Assembly (NCBI GenBank): GCA_948471095.1
Contig: CAOKRG010000016.1
Span: forward strand, 1-47,187
DNA: 47,187 bases
DNA from: an uncultured Oscillospiraceae bacterium
GTDB lineage: Bacteria; Bacillota; Clostridia; Oscillospirales; Acutalibacteraceae
Direction of reading: 5' to 3'
Shown: positions 41,149 to 47,187 of the stretch, one piece after another
How positions within the stretch are numbered: the stretch's first letter is position 1
Layout of the letters: each line of letters opens with the position of its first letter
The notes under the pieces: model-generated
What the model was told of the DNA's origin: nothing
Seen by the model: the letters and a program-made list of their open reading frames with translations, nothing else
The model's database searches: none
Made by a program: the position numbers and the translations under genes

Positions 41149-42198
41149 ATGAAGCCGGCCGTCACGATTCGGCAGATCGCCCGCGAGAGCGGCGTGTCCG
41201 TTTCCACAGTTTCACGGGTCATAAACGGCTCCGCGCCGGTGTCGGAGGATGTGCGCCGGAGGGTGGAGCGGGCGATAGAGAAATACGCCTACGCTCCCAG
41301 CGGCTTTGCCCGGGGGCTGGTGAGCCGCAGGAGCATGATCATCGGAGTCATCATGCCGGACATCACCAACCCCTATTTCACCGCCATGTTCCGGGAGATA
41401 TCCCTTGCCGCCCAACGCGCCGGGTATTCCGTGCTGCTGTTCAACACCGGCTTTTCCGCGGCCACCGCCGGCGAGACCACCCGGAACGAGCTGGAGGCGT
41501 TCAAGGTCATGCAGGAAAAGGGTGCGGACGGCGTGCTGGTGGTGGGCGGCCAGGCCGATCTGGTGCGGCTGCGGCCGGAGTACCGGCGGGGTCTCGAGGA
41601 TATGGCAAACCGGGTCCCCGTGGTTGCGTTGGGGAACCCGGTTGACGGCTCCCGCTGCCAGTTCATGGAGCGGGAGCGGGGGCAGGGAATTTATATGGCG
41701 GTGGAACACCTGTTCTCCCTGGGGCACAGGCGAATTGCCTTTGTGGGCGGGGAGACGGACGTAGCCATTACGGAACGGCGCCTCGGGGCCTATGGGGACG
41801 CCCTGGCCGCACTGGGCCTTCCCTATGACCGGAACCTGGTCTCCACCTCCGACTACTACGCCCCGGACGGCTGGCGGGCGGCGGACCGGCTCATCCGGCA
41901 GGGAACCGCCTTCACCGCGGTAATGGCCATGAACGACGGCGTGGCCCTGGGCGCGTACCGGGCGCTGGCGGACCACGGGCTGAGGGTCCCGGAGGACGTG
42001 TCCGTAATCAGCTGCGACCAGTTTTTCGACGCGGATTATTTCACGCCCCGGCTCACCGCCCTGAACCAGCATAACGAGCTGCTTGGACAGGCCGTGATTT
42101 CCGCGCTGCTGGCCAGGATGAGGGGGGACGCGCAGAGCCGCCCCTTAAAGCCGCGCCCCGAACTGGTCGTGCGGGAAAGCTGCCGCCGGATATCGTAA
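41149..42198 (+). CDS. LacI family transcriptional regulator
   Basis: 349-residue repressor. N-terminal HTH TIRQIARESGVSVSTVSRVI, then the hinge helix region (YAPSGFARGLVSRRSMIIGV) and a periplasmic-binding-protein-like core with ITNPYFTAMFREI, GADGVLVVGG, RRIAFVGGETDVAITERRLG and DVSVISCDQ. The start at 41149 has AGGAGGAGA upstream. It diverges from the GH9 operon, and the operator at 41024-41039 is its likely target; effector is probably a sugar from that pathway. Confidence 0.95.
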   Translation: MKPAVTIRQIARESGVSVSTVSRVINGSAPVSEDVRRRVERAIEKYAYAPSGFARGLVSRRSMIIGVIMPDITNPYFTAMFREISLAAQRAGYSVLLFNTGFSAATAGETTRNELEAFKVMQEKGADGVLVVGGQADLVRLRPEYRRGLEDMANRVPVVALGNPVDGSRCQFMERERGQGIYMAVEHLFSLGHRRIAFVGGETDVAITERRLGAYGDALAALGLPYDRNLVSTSDYYAPDGWRAADRLIRQGTAFTAVMAMNDGVALGAYRALADHGLRVPEDVSVISCDQFFDADYFTPRLTALNQHNELLGQAVISALLARMRGDAQSRPLKPRPELVVRESCRRIS

Positions 42199-42509
42199 GA
42201 GCCCCTTCCATCCGCTTCAACAAACCGCCTACCGGCCCGCCGCCCGAACGGGTAGACCCCAAAGGCCTTGCAGAACCGGGAGGGCCCCTTCCCTTGTGCG
42301 CGAGCGCTCAACCGTTGACTCCCCGTATCGCCGGTACGGAGGGCGCGGCGTACCGGTTTATGCCGGTTATTGCAGGACTCCTCCGTATTCGCGCCAATGC
42401 TGGCGGAATACGGCGCGCGTCCGGAATTCCGCATGAAACCGGGGCAAGGGAACGCCGCCCCTCGTAATCCGAACTCCGGGGGGTCCAAATTTCAATGGGC
42501 GGTTCGCTC
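42199..42509. other. gene-free gap between lacI-type and purF ends
   Basis: No gene supported in about 310 bases between convergent genes. It contains one strong hairpin at 42383-42413: CCGTATTC, bulged G, CGCCA, loop ATGC, TGGCG, GAATACGG. No T-run follows on either strand, so it may stabilise the purF mRNA 3' end rather than terminate. GCGCGAGCGCTC near 42298 is another short dyad. Confidence 0.5.
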
Positions 42510-43925
42510 TTACCGTTTTCCCAGCCTTTGCTCAAACCGGTCCTTGCGGGTATCCTTCGGAACAGGCGTGGGGTATTTTCCGTCAAAGCAGGCGGTGCAG
42601 ATGCCCTCCCCGCCCGCAAGCTCCGGGAGGGACTCCACCGGCAGGTATCCCAGGGAGTCCGCCCCGATGATGGCGGCGGTCTCCTCGACCGTGTGCCTGC
42701 AGGCGATGAGGTGCTCCCGGGAGTCGACGTCCGTGCCATAGTAGCAGGGGTTCATAAACGGCGGCGAGGAAATCCGCATGTGTATCTCCTTCGCCCCCGC
42801 CTCCCGCAGAAGGCCCGCTATGCGTCCGCTGGTAGTGCCCCGCACGATGGAGTCGTCCACCAGCACCAGCCGCTTTCCCCGCACGGCGGCCTCTATGGCG
42901 CTGAGCTTTATCCGCACCTGGTCCAGGCGCTGGCTCTGCCCCGGGGAAATAAACGTGCGGCCAATATATTTGTTCTTTATGAGCCCAATGCCATATGGGA
43001 TGCCGGAAGCCCGGCTGAACCCCAGGGCCGCGTCCAGGCCGGAATCCGGCACGCCGATGACCAGGTCCGCGTCAGCTGGATGGCGCTCCGCCAGCAGCTC
43101 CCCGGCCCGCTGCCTTGCCAGGTGCACGGGCATTCCGTCCAGCACCGAGTCCGGCCGGGCGAAGTAGATGTGCTCGAAAACGCAGAGCCGCCGGGGCTTT
43201 GTGCCGCAGTGCTCCCTGTGGGAGGCCATGCCCTCCGGGCCGAAGACCAGGATCTCGCCGGGCTCCAGGTCCCGCACAAAGCCCGCGCCTATGGCCGAAA
43301 GGGCACAGCTCTCCGAGGCCACCGCGTACCCGCCCCCGGGCAGCTTGCCATAGCACAGTGGCCGGAAACCGTAAGGGTCCCGGGCGGCTATGAGCTTCTG
43401 GGCGGACATGAGCGCCAGGGAGTACGCCCCCTCCAGCTCCTCCATGGCGGCGGAGAGGGCCGCCTCTATGGACGGGGTTTTCAGGCGCTTCTGGGTGACG
43501 ATGTAGGCGATGATCTCCGTGTCGCTGGTGGTGTGGAAGATGGCCCCGGCGAGCTCCAGCCTGTTTCGGAGCGCGGCGGCGTTCGAGAGGTTGCCGTTGT
43601 GGGCCAGGGCCATTTTCCCTTTCTGGTGGTTTACCTCTATGGGCTGGCAGTTCTTGCGGCCGCTGCCGCCGGTGGTGCCGTAGCGGACATGGCCCACGGC
43701 CATGTTCCCCCTTGGCATACGGCCCAGCGCCTCTGGGGTAAATACCTCTCCCAAGAGCCCCGCGTCCTTATGGGACGCGAAGACGCCGTCGTCGTTTATC
43801 ACCATTCCGCAGCTCTCCTGCCCCCTGTGCTGAAGGGCGAAAAGCCCGTAATAGCAGAGCTCCGCCACATCCGAGGTCTCCGGCAGCCATACCCCGAAGA
43901 CCCCGCATTCCTCATGTATGCTCAT
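42510..43925 (-). CDS. purF: amidophosphoribosyltransferase PurF
   Basis: 471-residue first committed enzyme of purine synthesis (PRPP plus glutamine to phosphoribosylamine). It has a short propeptide, MSIHEE, before Cys7 (CGVFG), the N-terminal nucleophile exposed after processing. Other motifs: LQHRGQESCG, HNGNLSN, and the PRPP loop VLVDDSIVRGTTS. Four cysteines typical of the [4Fe-4S] type are present: CVFEHIYF, CRHT, and CTACFDGKYP (two). It lies 10 bases after asnB, apart from the other purine genes. Start MSIHEEC is standard. Confidence 0.95.
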   Translation of the reverse strand: MSIHEECGVFGVWLPETSDVAELCYYGLFALQHRGQESCGMVINDDGVFASHKDAGLLGEVFTPEALGRMPRGNMAVGHVRYGTTGGSGRKNCQPIEVNHQKGKMALAHNGNLSNAAALRNRLELAGAIFHTTSDTEIIAYIVTQKRLKTPSIEAALSAAMEELEGAYSLALMSAQKLIAARDPYGFRPLCYGKLPGGGYAVASESCALSAIGAGFVRDLEPGEILVFGPEGMASHREHCGTKPRRLCVFEHIYFARPDSVLDGMPVHLARQRAGELLAERHPADADLVIGVPDSGLDAALGFSRASGIPYGIGLIKNKYIGRTFISPGQSQRLDQVRIKLSAIEAAVRGKRLVLVDDSIVRGTTSGRIAGLLREAGAKEIHMRISSPPFMNPCYYGTDVDSREHLIACRHTVEETAAIIGADSLGYLPVESLPELAGGEGICTACFDGKYPTPVPKDTRKDRFEQRLGKR

Positions 43926-43935
43926 ATGCTCCCCC

Positions 43936-45516
43936 CTATTCCCCGCTGGCCCCGTAGTTTGCCAGCACCCGGGCCGAGGGGTCGTTCACCTTGCAGCCCT
44001 CCCAGTCCGGGTTGGGCATCCAGAATCCGGCGATGAGCCGCCCCTGGCCGGGGTAGTACTTTTCAAACAGCTCCCGGTACAGAAGCGACTCCTTTGTAAA
44101 GGGCCGGGCGTGGGCATAGGCCCGGCTTTTGCTCTCAAATTCAGCTTCTGTGTAAAGGCCGTCCGCGTACTCTTTCAAATAGTCCACCATGGAGTGGCCC
44201 ACCGCGTCGGAAAAGGCGGCTTTTTCACGCCAAAGGATCTCCCCGGGCAGTAGACCGTCCTCCGCGAAGGCCTTTCGCAAAAGGTACTTGCCCTTATGGT
44301 ACCTGTTCAGCTTTTTCTCCGGATCGACGGACATGACGTACTCCACAAAGTCCAGGTCGCCGAAAGGCACCCGGGCCTCCAGGGAGTTGACGGAGATGCA
44401 GCGGTCGGCCCGGAGCACGTCGTACATATGCAGCTCCCGGACGCGCTTCTCGGATTCCAGCTGGAAGGCCTGGGCGCTGGGGGCGAAGTCCGTGTATTTA
44501 TAGCCGAACAGCTCGTCGGATATCTCGCCGGTGAGCAGCACCCGGATGTCCGTGTGCTCGTGAATGTATTTGCACACAAGGTACATGCCCACGCTGGCCC
44601 GGACGGTGGTGATGTCGAAGGTGCCGAGTATGGCCACCACGGTCTCCAAAGCGTTCAGAACGTCCTCTTTCGTGATGATGACCTCCGTGTGACTGCTGCC
44701 GATAAAATCCGCGGCCTCTTTGGCGTATTTCAAGTCGATCGCGTCCCCGCTCATGCCGATGGCAAAGGTGCGTATGGGGGCTTCGCCGCAGCGCTGGGCT
44801 ATGGCGCAGACCAAGGACGAGTCCAGGCCTCCGGAAAGGAGGAAGCCCACCTTCGCGTCGGATACCAGCCGCTTCTTCACCCCGGCTATCAGCTTGTCGT
44901 GTATATTCCCGCAAACGGCGTCTATACCGTCATGGCACACCCGGGTGCTAACAGAAACGTCCCGATAGCAGATGAACTGGCCGTTTTTATAGTAGTGCCC
45001 CGGCGGGAAGGGCCGTATCTCCCGGCAGAGGCCCACCAGGTCCTTGGGCTCGCTGGCGAACAGCAGAGCGCCGCCGTCCCCCGCGCCGTAGTACAGGGGC
45101 CGGATGCCGATGGGGTCCCGGGCGGCTATGTACTCCCCGGTGGAGCCGTCGTATATGACGCAGGCGAACTCCGCGTCCAGCAGCCGGAACATATCTGTGC
45201 CGTACTCCCGGTAGAGCGGCAGCAGCACCTCGCAGTCGGAGCCGCTTTTGAAGGCGTATTTCTCCGAGAGCCGCTCCCTCAGCTTCTCAAAACCGTATAT
45301 CTCGCCGTTGCAGACCGCATAGCTGCCGTCCAGCTCAAAGGGCTGCATCCCTTCGGGGCTCAGGCCCATAATGGCCAGGCGGTGGAAGCCCATAAGGCCG
45401 CTGCCGGTATCGATAAAGTGTGTGTCGTCCGGGCCCCGGGACAGGCTGCGGCCAAAGCACTCCCTAACGCTTTCCGGACTGGCGCAGGGGCCGCAGCAGG
45501 TGATGATCGAACACAT
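43936..45516 (-). CDS. asnB: asparagine synthetase, glutamine-hydrolysing
   Basis: 526-residue AsnB. The N-terminal nucleophile Cys2 (MCSIITCCG), CNGEIYG and RGPDD motifs form the glutaminase domain, and the C-terminal synthetase has the ATP loop LLSGGLDSSLV. GEISDELFGYKYTDF is the synthetase acidic loop. The ATG at 45516 has GGAGGGAG upstream. It is co-transcribed with purF, both using glutamine amide nitrogen. Upstream lies the MITE-like element and then the ammonium transporter gene. It might act on a product other than asparagine, but the fold order is ordinary. Confidence 0.93.
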   Translation of the reverse strand: MCSIITCCGPCASPESVRECFGRSLSRGPDDTHFIDTGSGLMGFHRLAIMGLSPEGMQPFELDGSYAVCNGEIYGFEKLRERLSEKYAFKSGSDCEVLLPLYREYGTDMFRLLDAEFACVIYDGSTGEYIAARDPIGIRPLYYGAGDGGALLFASEPKDLVGLCREIRPFPPGHYYKNGQFICYRDVSVSTRVCHDGIDAVCGNIHDKLIAGVKKRLVSDAKVGFLLSGGLDSSLVCAIAQRCGEAPIRTFAIGMSGDAIDLKYAKEAADFIGSSHTEVIITKEDVLNALETVVAILGTFDITTVRASVGMYLVCKYIHEHTDIRVLLTGEISDELFGYKYTDFAPSAQAFQLESEKRVRELHMYDVLRADRCISVNSLEARVPFGDLDFVEYVMSVDPEKKLNRYHKGKYLLRKAFAEDGLLPGEILWREKAAFSDAVGHSMVDYLKEYADGLYTEAEFESKSRAYAHARPFTKESLLYRELFEKYYPGQGRLIAGFWMPNPDWEGCKVNDPSARVLANYGASGE

Positions 45517-45581
45517 AAAACTCCCTCCATGAAAGCGGAACAGGCGGGGTCATCCCAGGCCCCGCTTTCCGCATGGTTTCT

Positions 45582-45850
45582 TAGAACTTGTATTCATATA
45601 GTGCTCCGCTAAAAAACGACAGGGAAGCTTGAGACGGGACTTATGACGTTGGCTTCGCCAAGTCGTCCCGAAGGGGGGTGAGCGTCTGCCGGGTACTTGG
45701 CTAACCAAGTACAGCAGACCAAGCTGCGAACCGACCGAACCGGCAGGTGAGACACGAACGCCCCTGGACCGCGCAGTATTTTCCTGCTATTAGCTTCCGA
45801 GGTAATATCTGTCAGCGTAATCGTTTTCTGGCTGTGGATACGAGTTCTTA
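45582..45850. mobile_element. MITE-like element with terminal inverted repeats, copy 2
   Basis: About 269 non-coding bases with ends TAGAACTTGTATTCATA (45582-45598) and TGTGGATACGAGTTCTTA (45833-45850), imperfect inverses. Inside are a CTTCGCCAAG-like stem, module C at 45676-45753 with GGGTGAGCGTCTGCC, a nested hairpin GTACTTGG/CCAAGTAC (45693-45712) filling the variable loop, then GCAGAC and GCGAACCGACC. The right end covers the stop codon (TAA) of the ammonium transporter gene. Related to 13556-13850. No transposase. Confidence 0.6.
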
Positions 45851-47187
45851 TTCCACGTCCTGCAATGCGTCGTAGCCGGTCTCGCCGGTGCGCACCTTCA
45901 CTACGTCCTCAACGTCATACACGAATATCTTGCCGTCCCCGATATGGCCGGTATAGAGCGCCTTTTTCGCCGTCTCTATCACGGAGCTTACCGGCACCTT
46001 GCTGACGACCACATCCACCTGTATTTTGGGCAGGAGGTTGGCCTCCACCTGCACGCCCCTGTAATACTCCGGCTTGCCCTTCTGCACGCCGCAGCCCAGC
46101 ACATGGGAGACGGTCATGCCGGTGATGCCCAGGGACATCATGGCGGATTTCAGGGACTCGAACCGGCTCTCCCGGCAGATGATCTCTATTTTGGTGAGCT
46201 TGGGAACGCCGTCGGGGATCAGGGAAGGCTCCTTCTTCACGGGAATGGCCTCGGCGGCGGGGGTATCCCCGGTCACCGCCAGCGCGCCCTCATAGCCGTA
46301 ATCCAGGCTCTCCACCGCCGGGGCAAAGTCCGCGTAGGCGCTGGGCAGGCCGTGCTCGGTGCTGTCCAGGCCCTTGATCTCCTCCTCGGGTTCCACGCGC
46401 AGGCCCACGGTCCTTTTAATGATCAGGAAGGTAATGGTCATGAGCACGGCGGTCCAGGCCAGTATGGCCGTGATGCCCAGGACCTGCACTGCCAGCAGTT
46501 CGAGGTCGCCGGTATAGAACAGGCCCCGAAGGCCCGCCGGAGCGCTGGGATTGGCCAGAAGCCCCACGGCGATGGTGCCCCAAACCCCGTTTGCCAGGTG
46601 TACGCCCACGGCGCCCACCGGGTCGTCGATATGCAGCTTCAGGTCCAGGAACTCGACCACCGCTACAACCAAGATACCCGAGACAACGCCCACTATGGCG
46701 GAGCCCAGGGCGTCCAGCGCGTCGCAGCCGGCGGTTATGCCCACCAGGCCCGCCAGGGAGGCGTTCAGGCACATGGAAACGTCCGGCTTGCCGTTCTTGA
46801 TCCAGGTGTACAGCATGGTGGTGACCGTCGCCACGGCCGGGGCTATAGTGGTGGTCAGGAAGATGGAGGCAAGGGAGGTGTTGTCCCAGGCGGCGGCGCC
46901 GTTAAAGCCGTACCAGCCGAACCAGAGGATGAAGCAGCCCAGGGCCCCCAGGGTGATGGAGTGGCCGGGAATGGCGTTCACCTTCTTGACTGCCCCCTTC
47001 TTGTTCTTGACGTACTTGCCAAGCCTCGGGCCCACCATGATTGCCCCGATCAGGGCCGTCACCCCGCCCACGGAGTGGATGGCCGCGGAGCCCGCGAAGT
47101 CATGGAAGCCCATGTTTGCCAGCCAGCCCTGGCTGTTCCAGACCCACCCGGCCTCAATGGGGTAGACGAACAGGGAGATCACGGCGG
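45848..47187 (-). CDS. ammonium transporter-PII fusion (5' end outside window)
   Basis: Partial: the coding frame runs off the window end. The Amt part shows FHDFAGSAAIHSVGG (pore His and Asp) and VGVHLANGVWG (second pore His), with several membrane helices. After the last helix, a linker (~70 residues, VEPEEEIKGLDS to DGVPKLTK) leads to a C-terminal PII (GlnB) domain: IEIICRESRFESLKSAM, the T-loop with YYRGVQVEANLLPK, and GDGKIFVYDVEDVVKVRTGE. In the T-loop, the GlnB uridylylation Tyr51 position is Val. A fused PII would gate its own channel by nitrogen status. Stop codon lies in the MITE right end. Confidence 0.92.
   Translation of the reverse strand, partial: AVISLFVYPIEAGWVWNSQGWLANMGFHDFAGSAAIHSVGGVTALIGAIMVGPRLGKYVKNKKGAVKKVNAIPGHSITLGALGCFILWFGWYGFNGAAAWDNTSLASIFLTTTIAPAVATVTTMLYTWIKNGKPDVSMCLNASLAGLVGITAGCDALDALGSAIVGVVSGILVVAVVEFLDLKLHIDDPVGAVGVHLANGVWGTIAVGLLANPSAPAGLRGLFYTGDLELLAVQVLGITAILAWTAVLMTITFLIIKRTVGLRVEPEEEIKGLDSTEHGLPSAYADFAPAVESLDYGYEGALAVTGDTPAAEAIPVKKEPSLIPDGVPKLTKIEIICRESRFESLKSAMMSLGITGMTVSHVLGCGVQKGKPEYYRGVQVEANLLPKIQVDVVVSKVPVSSVIETAKKALYTGHIGDGKIFVYDVEDVVKVRTGETGYDALQDVE

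Noticed and set aside
42308-42739. Small minus-strand frame past the purF end
   Set aside because: It overlaps the purF coding sequence in another frame and crosses the hairpin; low-complexity translation.

Overview
This 47 kb window is a GC-rich chromosomal segment from what looks like a Gram-positive, probably anaerobic gut Clostridia member, most likely Oscillospirales/Oscillospiraceae. This is an inference from gene content: a CUT1 sugar transporter without its own ATPase, AddA, DUF6483, an archaeal-type PurO paired with a stand-alone AICAR formyltransferase, an Amt-PII fusion, strong AGGAGG ribosome sites, and TTGACA/TATAAT promoters with 17-bp spacers. No rRNA, tRNA, CRISPR array, transposase, integrase or phage gene was seen.

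Layout: (1) 0-5.4 kb: two small unknown genes, a gene-free repeat-rich stretch, then a reverse-strand sugar ABC importer (two permeases and a lipoprotein) behind a promoter and a structured leader. (2) 5.6-17.2 kb, forward: a MIF-like tautomerase, then a long purine run (purE, M29 aminopeptidase, purM, purN, GyrI-like, purO, AICAR formyltransferase, DUF6483, HAD, purD, S51 peptidase-like, Gfo/Idh). Two repeat elements lie inside the run. (3) 17.3-19.0 kb, reverse: NfeD and SPFH membrane pair. (4) 19.3-22.4 kb: a large soluble hybrid histidine kinase. (5) 22.6-31.1 kb, reverse: a GH2 protein that lacks its expected catalytic glutamates, AddA, a flavoprotein, and pyrB-pyrI behind a possible attenuator. 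(6) 31.4-36.3 kb: an NYN/LOTUS protein, a broken lipoprotein gene under a perfect consensus promoter, an alkyltransferase-like protein, folC, and a divergent HxlR / small Cys-peptide locus followed by a ferredoxin-type gene with no start codon. (7) 36.4-42.2 kb: an overlapping operon (GH9, NagB-like, Gfo/Idh, ThuA) facing a LacI regulator, with a palindromic operator inside the operon promoter. (8) 42.5-47.2 kb, reverse: Amt-PII (cut by the window end), asnB and purF, a nitrogen and glutamine-amide group.

The purine genes together cover several steps of IMP synthesis: PurF, PurD, PurN, PurM, PurE, AICAR formyltransferase and PurO. PurL, PurC, PurB and PurK are not here. The final two steps are carried by two separate proteins in place of bifunctional PurH.

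Between genes there is a network of short, hairpin-rich, non-coding repeats. Three families can be aligned by eye; two copies are bounded by terminal inverted repeats of about 15 bp and look like small non-autonomous mobile elements. The most interesting loci are the degenerate GH2 protein, the LacI-controlled GH9/NagB-like/Gfo-Idh/ThuA operon, the HxlR/Cys-peptide locus, the repeat families and the interrupted lipoprotein gene.
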